A DNA stretch of 54,024 nt from assembly GCF_025465255.1 (NCBI RefSeq), contig NZ_JAODNI010000147.1, positions 1 through 54,024 on the forward strand, given 5' to 3'. The notes under the pieces were generated by a model, which did no database searches, had not been told where the DNA came from, and saw only the letters and a list, made by a program, of their open reading frames with translations. Below are positions 28,289 through 37,480 of this stretch, piece after piece. How positions within the stretch are numbered: the first letter of the stretch is position 1; each line of letters starts with the position of its first letter. The position numbers were made by a program, and so were the translations under genes. Source of the stretch: Pseudonocardia sp. Its GTDB lineage: Bacteria; Actinomycetota; Actinomycetes; Mycobacteriales; Pseudonocardiaceae.

Positions 28289-29326
28289 ATGGGCCTTGCC
28301 GACGTCTGGTTCGTCGCCATCGCGGTGCTGTGGACCGGCTACTTCTTCCTGGAGGGTTTCGACTTCGGGGTCGGGGTGCTGCTGCCGGTGCTCGGCCGCA
28401 CCGAGGAGGAGCGAGGCGCGCTGATCGACACGATCGGCGGCGTGTGGGACGGCAACGAGGTGTGGCTGATCGTCGCCGCCGGGGCGACCTTCGCCGCGTT
28501 CCCGCTGTGGTACGCGACGTTGTTCTCCAGCCTCTACGTCCCGCTCCTCGTCATCCTCGTCGCGCTGATCGTGCGGGGTGTGGCGTTCGAGTTCCGCGGC
28601 CGGGGCCAGACCGCCCGCTGGCGTGCGACCTGGGACGCGCTGCTCGTCGTCGGCAGCCTCGTCCCGGCGGTGCTCTGGGGCGTCGTGTTCGGCAACGTCG
28701 CCCGCGGCCTTCCCCTCGACGCCGAGCACCTCGACCGGGGCGGCCTCGGCGAGCTGCTCAACAGGCCCGCCCTGGTCGGCGGCCTCACCACTCTCACCCT
28801 GTTCCTGCTGCACGGCGCGCTGTTCCTGCGCCTGCGGACGGAGGGGGAGCTGAGGGTCCGGGCGCGGCGGGCGGCCACCTGGATCGCGCCCCTGGCGCTT
28901 CTCCCGACCGTCGTGTTCGTGGTCCGGGCGCAGGCGCAGCAGGGGAACACCGCGACGACGGCGACCGGCCTGGTCGCCGTCCTCTGCCTGCTCGGGGCCT
29001 GGGCGCTGAACCGGACCCGCACCGCGGCGGCCGGATTCGCGTTCAGCGGCACGGCGGTCGTCGCGGCGACGGCCACGCTGTTCCTGGCGCTGTACCCCGC
29101 CGTGCTGCCGTCGACCCTCGACCCGGCCTTCGACCTCACCGTGCACAACGCCAGCTCCACCGGCTACACCTTGACGATCATGACGTGGGCGGCGGGCATC
29201 TTCCTGCCGATCGTGGTGGCCTACCAAATCTGGACCTACCGGGTCTTCGCGCGCCGGATCGGCGCGACGGGTCCGTCCCGGGAACACGGGGCCGTCCACT
29301 CACCGGCCGGGTCCGGGCCGGCCTAG
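28289..29326 (+). CDS. cydB: Cytochrome bd oxidase subunit II
   Basis: A 345-residue membrane subunit, 17 bp after cydA. The N-terminus FVAIAVLWTGYFFLEGFDFG and the following TIGGVWDGNEVWLIVAAGA are the conserved CydB signature; eight to nine hydrophobic helices follow. The C-terminal tail (SREHGAVHSPAGSGPA) is polar. It pairs with CydA to stabilise the heme-containing subunit. The start ATG 28289 has AGGAG upstream. The next gene, cydDC, starts 8 bp after the stop. Confidence 0.95.
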   Translation: MGLADVWFVAIAVLWTGYFFLEGFDFGVGVLLPVLGRTEEERGALIDTIGGVWDGNEVWLIVAAGATFAAFPLWYATLFSSLYVPLLVILVALIVRGVAFEFRGRGQTARWRATWDALLVVGSLVPAVLWGVVFGNVARGLPLDAEHLDRGGLGELLNRPALVGGLTTLTLFLLHGALFLRLRTEGELRVRARRAATWIAPLALLPTVVFVVRAQAQQGNTATTATGLVAVLCLLGAWALNRTRTAAAGFAFSGTAVVAATATLFLALYPAVLPSTLDPAFDLTVHNASSTGYTLTIMTWAAGIFLPIVVAYQIWTYRVFARRIGATGPSREHGAVHSPAGSGPA

Positions 29327-29334
29327 GCCCGCGG

Positions 29335-32300
29335 ATGCCCACAGTTGACGGAACGAGCCTGCGCCCGCTGGATCCGCGGCTGCTCGCGCACGCCCGCGCC
29401 GCGCGCCCCTACCTGCTGTGGTGCGTCGCCTCGGGAATGGGCACCGCCGGGCTGCTCGTCGCGCAGGCCACGTTGATCGCCGGTGCCGTCACGAGCGCAT
29501 TCCTCGACGGCGCCGACCTCGCCGCACTGGCGACGCCGATGGCCCTGCTGGCCGCGGTCGCGCTCGGCCGCGCGCTGCTCGACGGTGCCCAGGAGGTCGC
29601 GGGGCACCGGGCGGGGGCGGCGGTCACGACGGAGCTACGCGCCCGGCTGCTCGACCAGGCGATGCGGCTCGGCCCGGGGTGGCTGTCCGCCGAGCGTTGC
29701 GGCGAGCTGACCGCGCTGGCCACCCGGGGCATCGACGCCCTCGACGGCTACTTCTCCCGCTACCTCCCGCAGCTCGTGCTCGCGGTCGTGGTGCCGGTCG
29801 TCGTGCTGCTCACGGTGTTCGGCGTCGACCCCCCGGCGGCCGTCACGATCGCGGCGACCCTGCCGCTGGTGCCCGTGTTCATGGTCCTGGTCGGGTTGGC
29901 GACCCGGCAGCACGCGGACCGGCAGTGGCGCGCGCTGGCCGTGCTCGCGGGGCACTTCCTCGACGTCGTCGCCGGACTGCCCACGCTGAAGGTCTTCGGC
30001 AGAGCCCGCGCCCAGGCCGCCACGATCCGCGCCGTCACCGACGACCATGCCCGCGCGGCCCTGCGCACGCTCCGGATGGCGTTCCTGTCCGCACTGGTGC
30101 TGGAGCTGCTCTCGACGCTGTCCGTGGCGCTGGTCGCCGTCGGCGTCGGGCTGCGTCTGGTCGCCGGGTCGGTCGACCTGCGCACCGCCCTCGTCGTGCT
30201 GATCCTCGCGCCGGAGGTGTACCGGCCCCTGCGGCAGGTGGGCGTGCACCACCACGCGTGCGTCGAGGGCCTCGCGGCGGCACGGCGGGTGTTCGAGGTG
30301 CTGGAGACGGCCCCGGCGCCCGTGCGCGGCCCGGCCGCGGTTCCCGACCTGCGTATGCATCCGATGCGGGTGGAGGCGGTCACGGTGACCTATCCGGGCG
30401 CGGCCCGGGCCGCGCTCGCCGACGTGTCGCTGGAGCTGGACCCCGGGGAGACCGTCGCGCTCGTGGGGCCGTCCGGCTGCGGGAAGTCGACCCTGGCCGC
30501 GCTGCTCGTCGGCGTCGTCCGGCCCACCGGCGGCCGGATCACCGTGGGCGGCGTCGACGCCGCCGCGTTCGAGCCCGACACCTGGCGGGCTCACGTCGCC
30601 CACCTGCCCCAGCGACCGCGGCTGTTCGCCGGCACCATCGCCGACAACGTCCGGCTGGCTCGGCCGGAGGCCCCGGCCTGGGCGGTGCGGGCTGCGCTGC
30701 ACACCGCCGGGGCGGGCTTCGTCGACCGGCTCCCGGGAGGCGTCGACACCCGGCTCGGGGAGGGCGGAGCCGGGCTCTCGGCGGGCGAGCGGCAACGGGT
30801 GGCCCTGGCCAGGGCCCTGCTACCGGACGCCCGGCTGCTCGTCCTGGACGAGCCGACGAGCGGGCTGGACGCCGCGGCCGAGCAGGCTGTCGTCGACGGC
30901 CTGCGGGTGGCCCGTGCCGGCCGGACGATCCTGCTCGTCACCCATCGGCCGGCGCTGCTCGCCCTGGCCGACCGCGTCGTCCGGCTGGGCCCGGTGCCCG
31001 GGGCACCCGCATCGCCGGAGACCGGGGTCGAGGAGCCGGTGCCGGAACCCGGCCGGCACCAAGGCCGGGCCGCCGCGGGCGAGAAGCCGACACCGACGGC
31101 CGGGCGCGCCCGCGACGGGCGGGAGCCGCGTCCGACGGAGCGCCCTGGCGGGAGGGGGCCCGCCGCCGGCTTCCCGCGCCGGCGCTCCGCCGTACGGCGG
31201 GTGGCGGAGTTCGGCCGGCCCGCCCTGAGGCGCCTGGCGCTCGCGGCGCTGTGCGGTGCGGTGGCGACGGCCGCGGGCGTCGGGCTGATGGCCACGTCCG
31301 CCTGGCTGATCTCCCGGGCCGCCCAGCACCCGCCGATCCTGTACCTGCTGGTGGCGGTCGGGGCGGTCCGGGCCTTCAGCCTCGCTCGGGCCGGTTTCCG
31401 CTACGCCGAGCGGCTGGCCTCGCACGACGCCGCGTTCCAGGTGCTGCGGGAGCTGCGCGTCGCGATGTGGAGGCGCCTGGAACGGGTCGCCCCGGCGGGG
31501 CTGCCGGAGTACCGGTCGGGAGACCTGCTCGCCCGGCTCGTCGCCGACGTCGACGCGCAGCAGGACCTGTTCCTCCGCGTCGCCGTCCCGTACGCGGCGG
31601 CCGCGGTGGCCGGGGCCGGTGCCGTCGCGCTGCTGTGGTGGCTGTTGCCGGGAGCCGGTCTCGTGCTGCTCGTGGCGCTGCTCCTCACCGCCGTCGCGGT
31701 GCCGTGGCTCGCGGCACGGGCCGGACGGCAGGCCGAGCACCGGGTCGCGCCGCTGCGCGGGCAGCTGTCCGACGGGATCGTCGAGCTGCTCGGCGGGGCC
31801 CGCGATCTCCTGGCCTGCCGCGCCGCCGGCCGCCGGCTGGAGCGGGTTTCGGACATCGACCGGACGCTGCAGCGTGCCCGGGCCGCCGCCGCGACGTCCA
31901 CCGGGCTCGCCGCCGGCCTGACCACCCTCGCCGCCGGGGCCGCGATGTGGGTGGCACTCGCCCTGGGCGTGGCCGCCGTCCGCTCCGGCGCGCTCGACGG
32001 GGTGGTCCTCGCCGTGCTCGTGCTCGTACCGCTGGCGGCGGTCGAGGTGGTGGCGGTGCTGGCCCGGGCGCCCCAGGACCTCCGGCGGGTCCGCCGCTCG
32101 GCGGAACGGGTGGTCGACGTACTCGAGCGGCCGCCGCCGGTGCGCGAGCCGCCGACCCCGGTGGCCCTGCCCGGCCCGCCGCACACGCTGCGCGTCGAGG
32201 GCCTGCGGGTGTACTGGCCCGGCGCCGCGACCCCGGCGGTCGACGGGCTCGACCTCGACCTGACACCCGGCCGCCGAGTCGCGGTCGTCGGGCCGAGCGG

Positions 32301-32997
32301 TTCGGGCAAGAGCACGCTGGTCGCGGTGCTGCTGCGGTTCCTGGACCCGGCCGCGGGCCGGGTCACCCTCGACGGCGTCGACGTCACCACGCTGGCCGGA
32401 GACGACGTGCGGCGGGTGCTCACACTCTGCGCACAGGACGCACACGTCTTCGACACGAGCATCGGCGAGAACGTGCTGCTCGCCCGGCGCTCGGCCGGCC
32501 CGCGCGAGGTGCGGGCCGCCCTGGCGGCCGCGCGTCTCCTCGACTGGGTCGACGGCCTGCCCGACGGCAGCGCGACGGCCGTCGGCGAGCACGGGTCCCG
32601 CGTCTCCGGCGGCCAGCGCCAGCGCATCGCGCTGGCCAGGGCATTGCTGGCCGACCGGCCGGTGCTGCTGCTCGACGAACCCACCGAGCACCTCGACCTC
32701 GCCACGGCCGACGCGCTGGCCGCCGAGCTGCTGGCCGCGACGGCCGGGCGCACGACGTTGCTGCTCACCCACCGGCTCGCGGCCCTCGGGGAAGTGGACG
32801 AGATCGTCGTGCTCGACGGGGGCCGCGTCGTCGAGCGCGGGACGCACGCCCGACTCCTCGCGGCCCGCGGGCCGTACCGGCGCATGTGGGACCTCGAGCG
32901 GGACGCACGGCGGTTCTGTGATCCGGCGCCGCCGACCGGGGGCGGGGGTGAGGTGGGCGCCCTCGCTCCGGCCCGGTTCGGGCCCGCGGCACCGTGA
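29335..32997 (+). CDS. cydDC: Fused CydDC ABC transporter for cytochrome bd assembly
   Basis: A 1220-residue fusion of the two half-transporters needed to assemble cytochrome bd (heme/thiol export). The CydD half has membrane helices within ~25-310, Walker A GPSGCGKST near 378 and signature LSAGERQR near 482. A Pro/Gly/Arg-rich linker at ~555-620 joins it to the CydC half, with helices ~630-880, Walker A GPSGSGKST near 986, signature VSGGQRQR near 1091 and Walker B VLLLDEPTEHLD. The CydD signature is LSAGE rather than LSGGQ. Split cydD and cydC are usual outside actinobacteria; the fusion is seen in several actinomycetes. Cotranscribed with cydAB. Confidence 0.95.
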   Translation: MPTVDGTSLRPLDPRLLAHARAARPYLLWCVASGMGTAGLLVAQATLIAGAVTSAFLDGADLAALATPMALLAAVALGRALLDGAQEVAGHRAGAAVTTELRARLLDQAMRLGPGWLSAERCGELTALATRGIDALDGYFSRYLPQLVLAVVVPVVVLLTVFGVDPPAAVTIAATLPLVPVFMVLVGLATRQHADRQWRALAVLAGHFLDVVAGLPTLKVFGRARAQAATIRAVTDDHARAALRTLRMAFLSALVLELLSTLSVALVAVGVGLRLVAGSVDLRTALVVLILAPEVYRPLRQVGVHHHACVEGLAAARRVFEVLETAPAPVRGPAAVPDLRMHPMRVEAVTVTYPGAARAALADVSLELDPGETVALVGPSGCGKSTLAALLVGVVRPTGGRITVGGVDAAAFEPDTWRAHVAHLPQRPRLFAGTIADNVRLARPEAPAWAVRAALHTAGAGFVDRLPGGVDTRLGEGGAGLSAGERQRVALARALLPDARLLVLDEPTSGLDAAAEQAVVDGLRVARAGRTILLVTHRPALLALADRVVRLGPVPGAPASPETGVEEPVPEPGRHQGRAAAGEKPTPTAGRARDGREPRPTERPGGRGPAAGFPRRRSAVRRVAEFGRPALRRLALAALCGAVATAAGVGLMATSAWLISRAAQHPPILYLLVAVGAVRAFSLARAGFRYAERLASHDAAFQVLRELRVAMWRRLERVAPAGLPEYRSGDLLARLVADVDAQQDLFLRVAVPYAAAAVAGAGAVALLWWLLPGAGLVLLVALLLTAVAVPWLAARAGRQAEHRVAPLRGQLSDGIVELLGGARDLLACRAAGRRLERVSDIDRTLQRARAAAATSTGLAAGLTTLAAGAAMWVALALGVAAVRSGALDGVVLAVLVLVPLAAVEVVAVLARAPQDLRRVRRSAERVVDVLERPPPVREPPTPVALPGPPHTLRVEGLRVYWPGAATPAVDGLDLDLTPGRRVAVVGPSGSGKSTLVAVLLRFLDPAAGRVTLDGVDVTTLAGDDVRRVLTLCAQDAHVFDTSIGENVLLARRSAGPREVRAALAAARLLDWVDGLPDGSATAVGEHGSRVSGGQRQRIALARALLADRPVLLLDEPTEHLDLATADALAAELLAATAGRTTLLLTHRLAALGEVDEIVVLDGGRVVERGTHARLLAARGPYRRMWDLERDARRFCDPAPPTGGGGEVGALAPARFGPAAP

Positions 32998-33059
32998 CCG
33001 TCACGCGCCGAACGCCCCTGACGTCACCTGCGTCCGCGGCGCGGAGGGCGTCCCCGCGG

Positions 33060-34985
33060 TCAGCGGTCGGCGGTGGTCCGTCTGGTGCTGCCCCGTCCGC
33101 GGCCTCGCCGCGGGCCGTAGCTGACACGCGACAGTTGCTGGACGCGCCCCTCGTCCACGGCCTGTCGCAGCGCGCGGCGGAACCGGCCGGGGCCCCAGAG
33201 ACGCCCACCCACGTAGCCCGCCAACGCTCCGGTCTGGGTGGCTCCCAACCCGTCGAGGGCGCTCTCGATCGCGGCGACCTCCCGGTCCAGGGCTTCGTCC
33301 GACGCCGCCGACCAACGGCTCGTCGTGCCTGCCGTGCCGATCTGGCCGGGGGAGTAGAACGCCGAGCCGGGACCGGGCCGCAGGATGCGCAGCCCGTGCC
33401 GCTCGTGGGCGTCCCGCTCCGCGGCGCGCCTCAGGATCCGCATGTTCCGTTCGCGCGCCGTCCGGTGCTGCTCCTCGGTGGCGCGGCTGGGCTCCCGCGC
33501 GGCCTGGATGGCGCCTTGTCGCCGAGGATCCGCCTCGGCCTCCTCCGCGGTGAGCGGGGTGGCGATGTTCTCCAGCGACTTGCCCTCGGCCCGCACCCCG
33601 AGTGCCAGCTCCGCCACTCCACCGAGCGCCATCGCCGCCGCGCCGATGAAGAAGCCCAGCGCGATGAGCCCGCGGCTGCCGCTGTGGATGAAGTTGCCGA
33701 ACAGCAGCGGGCCCGCGATGCCGCCCACCGCGGTGCCGACGGCGTAGAACAGCGCGATCGCCAGACCGCGGATCTCCAGCGGGAACACCTCGCTGACGGT
33801 GAGGTACGCGGAGCTGGCGCCCGCGGACGCGAGGAAGAACGACGCGAGCAGCAGCGCCATGAACGAGGTCGTGGTGAGCGACCCGTTGCCCAGCAGGATC
33901 CCGAGGACGGTGACCAGCGCCGCCGAACCCAGGTACGTCCCCGCGATCATCGGGATCCGGCCGACCGTGTCGAACAGGCGCCCCAGCAGCAGCGGACCCA
34001 GGAAGTTGCTCGCCGCGAACAGGACCATGTAGCCGGGCACCGTCGACGAACTCACGCCGAACTCCCTGCTGAGCAGGGTCCCGAGGTCGAACACGACCGC
34101 GTTGTAGAGGAACGCCTGCCCGATGAACAGCGCGAGACCCAGCACCGCGCGGTTGGGGTAGCGCCGGAAGGCGATCAAGACGAGCTCCCGGTAGCGGATG
34201 TTCTGCCGCCGCCGGACGGTGATCTCGTAGGCCGGGGGCGGCAACTCGGCGCCCGTCTCCGCCCGTACCTGCCGCTCGATGTCCGAGACGATTCGCTCGG
34301 CCTCGTCCTCCCGGCCGCGGAGCAGCAGCCAGCGTGGACTCTCGGGCACGTGTCTACGGACCAGGAGGATGCCCAGGCCGATCACGAAGCCGAGGCCGAA
34401 GGCGATCCGCCAGCCGAGGCTCGGCGCGAACAGCGACGCGTCGAGCAGCAGCAGCGACACCAGGGCGCCGAGCCCGGACCCCACCCAGAAGCTCCCGTTG
34501 ATGGCGAGGTCCACCTGCCCGCGGTTGCGGGCCGGGATGAGCTCGTCGATCGCCGAGTTGATGGCCGAGTACTCCCCGCCGATGCCGACCCCGGTGAAGA
34601 ACCGGCAGAGGAAGAAGTACCAGGGGGCGAAGGCGAACGCGGTCAGCACGGTCGCCACCAGGTAGATGGCGAGCGTGACCATGAAGAGCTTCTTGCGCCC
34701 GAGGCGGTCGGTGAGCTGACCGAAGAACAGCGCTCCGAGGCACGCCCCCGCGACGTACAGCGCGGCGCCCGTCCCGATGTCGGCTGCCGTCAGCGTGATC
34801 CCGCTGCCCGGCTCGATCATCCGGGAGGCCACCGCGCCGACGATCGTGACCTCGAGGCCGTCGAGGATCCACACCGCTCCGAGGCCGAGCACGACCCGCC
34901 AGTGGAACCGCGACCACGGCAGGCGGTCGAGGCGAGCCGGGATCGAGGTTCGGAGGGTCGCTCCCGAGCCGGACACGTCCACCAT
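33060..34985 (-). CDS. MFS transporter (sugar/organic-acid porter-like) with long C-terminal tail
   Basis: A 641-residue transporter. Twelve helices fall in ~25-500. Recognisable motifs are VWILDGLEVTIVG, GQLTDRLGRKKLF (loop 2-3), RFFTGVGIGGEYSAINSAID, VPESPRWLLLRGRE, and in the second half GRLFDTVGRIPMI and SEVFPLEIRGLAIALFY. Unusually, ~140 polar residues follow the last helix: an Arg/Glu-rich coiled-coil-like part (EEAEADPRRQGAIQAAREPSR), then a Gly/Arg-rich end. ATG 34985 has GGAGGAGG upstream. The related SP/SHS families import sugars or aromatic acids; the substrate is not assignable. Converges on cydDC. Confidence 0.88.
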   Translation of the reverse strand: MVDVSGSGATLRTSIPARLDRLPWSRFHWRVVLGLGAVWILDGLEVTIVGAVASRMIEPGSGITLTAADIGTGAALYVAGACLGALFFGQLTDRLGRKKLFMVTLAIYLVATVLTAFAFAPWYFFLCRFFTGVGIGGEYSAINSAIDELIPARNRGQVDLAINGSFWVGSGLGALVSLLLLDASLFAPSLGWRIAFGLGFVIGLGILLVRRHVPESPRWLLLRGREDEAERIVSDIERQVRAETGAELPPPAYEITVRRRQNIRYRELVLIAFRRYPNRAVLGLALFIGQAFLYNAVVFDLGTLLSREFGVSSSTVPGYMVLFAASNFLGPLLLGRLFDTVGRIPMIAGTYLGSAALVTVLGILLGNGSLTTTSFMALLLASFFLASAGASSAYLTVSEVFPLEIRGLAIALFYAVGTAVGGIAGPLLFGNFIHSGSRGLIALGFFIGAAAMALGGVAELALGVRAEGKSLENIATPLTAEEAEADPRRQGAIQAAREPSRATEEQHRTARERNMRILRRAAERDAHERHGLRILRPGPGSAFYSPGQIGTAGTTSRWSAASDEALDREVAAIESALDGLGATQTGALAGYVGGRLWGPGRFRRALRQAVDEGRVQQLSRVSYGPRRGRGRGSTRRTTADR

Positions 34986-35347
34986 GTGTGCCACCTCCTC
35001 CGGCACCGGGGTTTCGCAGCCTTCCGGCACCGGGTCTTCGAGCCGAATTCTGCGAACCGCGGTGCCCTGGGGCACCGGCCCGGCGGCACCACTCTCGATG
35101 CGTCTTTCGCCCCGCCAGCGCAACGGCGTCACCGCTCCGCGTCGGTGGCCCCGGGCGGTCTCAGGGGCCGCGGGAACCTGTCGACTGGCCCGGCGGGGCC
35201 ACGGCGGGGACGCCGCGCTGGTGCTGCGGGGCCGAAGATGCCGAGGGTCCGCGCCCGGGAGCATCGGGTGGACGCCACAGGTGCCTCCGCGCGGTCGGCA
35301 GTGCTCGCCACCCGCACGAAGCGCCCTGGAGGAAAGGACGAGTCGTC
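34986..35347. other. Gene-free divergent intergenic region
   Basis: 362 bp between the leftward MFS gene and the rightward SseB-like gene. It contains two tandem imperfect copies of a ~23-bp unit (CCGGCACCGGGGTTTCGCAG at 34999 and CCGGCACCGGGTCTTCGAG at 35023). No convincing coding frame; long frames here are Arg/Pro shadow. Promoters for both genes must lie here but no clear -10/-35 pair stands out. Confidence 0.5.
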
Positions 35348-35764
35348 ATGACGTCGACCCCGGACGATGCCGCAACGGACGAGACCGCCGCGGGCCCGGA
35401 CCCGGACACCGCCGCCCTTCTGCGTGACCTCGCGACGAGCATCGCGCTCCTGCCGCAGGTTCCGACGTCCGAGGGCGAGGAGCGACCCGAGGGTGCGATC
35501 GCACTGCCCGTCATCGAGCAGGACGGCCAGCGCTATATTCCCGTCTTCACCACCGAGGCCGCGCTGCGCTCGGCGGGGGCGGATGTCGACAGCGCGCTCC
35601 GCATCCCGCTCGCCCAGCTCGCCGCGAACTGGCCGTCGGACGACATGTGGCTCGCGGTGAACCCCGCCAGCGAGGACGGCCTCGGGCTTCCGCCCGACGT
35701 GGTGCGGGCTCTGCCCGTGTTCGCGGGCAGCCCGGACGGGGCAGGCGAGTCTCCACCGGGCTGA
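35348..35764 (+). CDS. SseB-like protein
   Basis: A 138-residue acidic protein from ATG 35348 with GGAAAGGA upstream. Residues ~40-130 fit the SseB N-terminal domain: IALPVIEQDGQRYIPVFTTE, then RIPLAQLAANWPSDDMWLAVNP and GLGLPPDVVRALPVF. The N-terminal 30 residues are low-complexity Asp/Ala/Thr. Family members are small soluble proteins of uncertain role, in some bacteria linked to thiosulfate or secretion genes; nothing here supports a specific function. It is isolated, with the remnant glycosyltransferase converging on its 3' side. Confidence 0.75.
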   Translation: MTSTPDDAATDETAAGPDPDTAALLRDLATSIALLPQVPTSEGEERPEGAIALPVIEQDGQRYIPVFTTEAALRSAGADVDSALRIPLAQLAANWPSDDMWLAVNPASEDGLGLPPDVVRALPVFAGSPDGAGESPPG

Positions 35765-35839
35765 CCAGCGCTCCGCCGCCGCGGGCACAGGGCGGGAGGC
35801 GGCGCCGGTCGAACCAGGCCTGCGGGGGATCCCGGATGA

Positions 35840-36102
35840 GCGGCCGCCGATGCTCGGTCTCCCCGACCAGGCCGGCGAGCACGTCCTCGGCATCCGGGAC
35901 GGCGTCGATCTCCGCCCGGATCCGGGGGAGGGGGGCGCCGTGGCGAATCCGGGTTCGCCGAGCAAGCGCCAGTGGCCGCGGTGACGGCTTCCGTTTCGGC
36001 TTCGTCGGCGACCACGACCTCGTGGCCGCCGCGCTGCGCCGCCAGCACCAGCGTCGGTTGGAGGTGCCCTTCGCCGGGGAAGGCCGTGATCAGGATTCGC
36101 AT
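35840..36102 (-). pseudogene. GT1 glycosyltransferase remnant
   Basis: ATG 36102, preceded by GGAAGG, opens with MRILITAFPGEGHLQPT, the donor-independent N-terminal signature of GT1/MGT glycosyltransferases, and stays in frame to about residue 45 (AETEAVTAATG). Just after that (~35960) the frame changes and a stretch PRIRAEIDAVPDAEDVLAGL, typical of the extreme C-terminus of the same family, follows. About 300 residues, including the nucleotide-sugar binding domain, are missing. The gene lay 37 bp behind the FAD monooxygenase and was presumably the last gene of the peptide/ABC/monooxygenase operon. The right boundary at 35840 is approximate. Confidence 0.65.
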
Positions 36103-36139
36103 TGCCGGCCCTTCCACAGGAACGGCGCCGCCCGCCGGC

Positions 36140-37480
36140 CTACTTTCCGGCGCGCCCGTCCCTCCGCGCGCTCGCGCCGACCAGCCGCTCCGGCTCGGCG
36201 CTCTGCGCACGCCACGGGGTGGTCGTCCGCGCGTGCTGGTCGGGGACCTCCGCCGCCGGGGGCTCCGGGGCCGAGCGAGGTGCGGGGGAGCGAAGGGGCT
36301 CGCCGCGTTTGCGTGCGAGGTAGAAGCGGCGCCCGGTCTCGTACCAGCGGTGCACGGTCCGCACCGGCGCGAGCTGTTCGGCGTTGTGCACCTGGTGCCG
36401 CCACGGCGGCAGGGGACCCTGCCGAGCGGCCATCGCGGCGGCGAAGGCCACCCCGTCCCGGTCGGTGTAGCGGTCGGCGTGCTCGTACCAGGCCATGCTG
36501 CTCCGCGCGGCCGCCTGCGAGCGGTTCATCGGCCGTCGGCGCTGCTTCTCGTACTCGCGCAGCGCGAGGGGCACGCTCTCCGGGTGCTCGTACAGGGCCT
36601 GCGCGAGATCGATCGCGTCGATGATCGCCAGCCGGGTCCCGGACCCGATCGTGAAGTGGGTCGTGTGGGCGGCGTCGCCGAGAAGCACCACGTTGTCCTG
36701 GTACCAGTGCGCATTGCGCACCTCGGCGAAGTGCAACCACCGCGCGGGCCGGCCGCGGGACTCGCTGATCAGCGAACCCCCGCCCAGGACGTCGGCGAAG
36801 ATCTTCTCCAACGTCCGGACGCCGTCCTCGCTGCTCATCGTGCCGAATCCGAGCCCGTCCCAGGTCCGTTGCTGGCACTCCACGATGAAGGTGCTGATCC
36901 CCGAGCTCGACGGGTAGGCGTGACACCAGACCAACCCGGCCGGCGTCTCCTGGAAGGCGAATACGAAGCTGTCGAACACCTTGTCGGTACCCAGCCAGAT
37001 GTAGGGGTTGGCCCCCGAGGTGGTCGTCGTGCCGAAGCCGCCGTGGAGCTGCCGGACCCGGCTGCTGGCGCCGTCGGCCCCGACGACGACGTCGGCGTCG
37101 GCGAAGGCCGACAGGTCGTCGACCTCGTGCCGGTACCGGATGTCGACCCCGAGGTCGCTGGCGCGGCGGGCGAGGATGTCGAGCATGGCCGCGCGGCCCA
37201 CGCTGTAGCCGTACCCGGGGTAGTAGGCGGTCCGCTCGCGGCGCAGCCGGACCTCCTGCTGCTGCCACAGGACGGACGCGGCCCGCAGCTTGCGCGCGCT
37301 CTCGGAGTCGTTGACGTACAGGGTGTCGAGCAGGTCGTCCCAGTACACGACGCCCCAGCCGTAGGTGGCTCCGGGCTGGTCGCGCTCGAGGATGGTGATC
37401 TCGTGACCCGCGTCGCGCAGCTTCGCCGAGATGGCGAAGTACAGCGCGCCGGGGCCTCCGCCTACGACGGCGATCTTCAT
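36140..37480 (-). CDS. FAD-dependent monooxygenase, salicylyl-CoA 5-hydroxylase-like
   Basis: A 446-residue group A flavin monooxygenase. FAD motif VVGGGPGAL (5-13), Glu32-Arg33 at the ribose site, the DG motif GADGAS (134-139) and the GD motif LLGDAAHTTHFTIGSG (267-282) are intact. The strip TYGWGVVYWDDLL is the hallmark of the salicylyl-/anthraniloyl-CoA hydroxylase subgroup, which hydroxylates an electron-rich aromatic ring with NAD(P)H and O2. The last ~60 residues are Pro/Ala/Arg-rich and disordered. Its ATG overlaps the ABC-transporter stop by 4 nt (ATGA). With a Trp-rich peptide gene at the head of the operon, indole hydroxylation is a possible role; that is inference. Confidence 0.85.
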   Translation of the reverse strand: MKIAVVGGGPGALYFAISAKLRDAGHEITILERDQPGATYGWGVVYWDDLLDTLYVNDSESARKLRAASVLWQQQEVRLRRERTAYYPGYGYSVGRAAMLDILARRASDLGVDIRYRHEVDDLSAFADADVVVGADGASSRVRQLHGGFGTTTTSGANPYIWLGTDKVFDSFVFAFQETPAGLVWCHAYPSSSGISTFIVECQQRTWDGLGFGTMSSEDGVRTLEKIFADVLGGGSLISESRGRPARWLHFAEVRNAHWYQDNVVLLGDAAHTTHFTIGSGTRLAIIDAIDLAQALYEHPESVPLALREYEKQRRRPMNRSQAAARSSMAWYEHADRYTDRDGVAFAAAMAARQGPLPPWRHQVHNAEQLAPVRTVHRWYETGRRFYLARKRGEPLRSPAPRSAPEPPAAEVPDQHARTTTPWRAQSAEPERLVGASARRDGRAGK

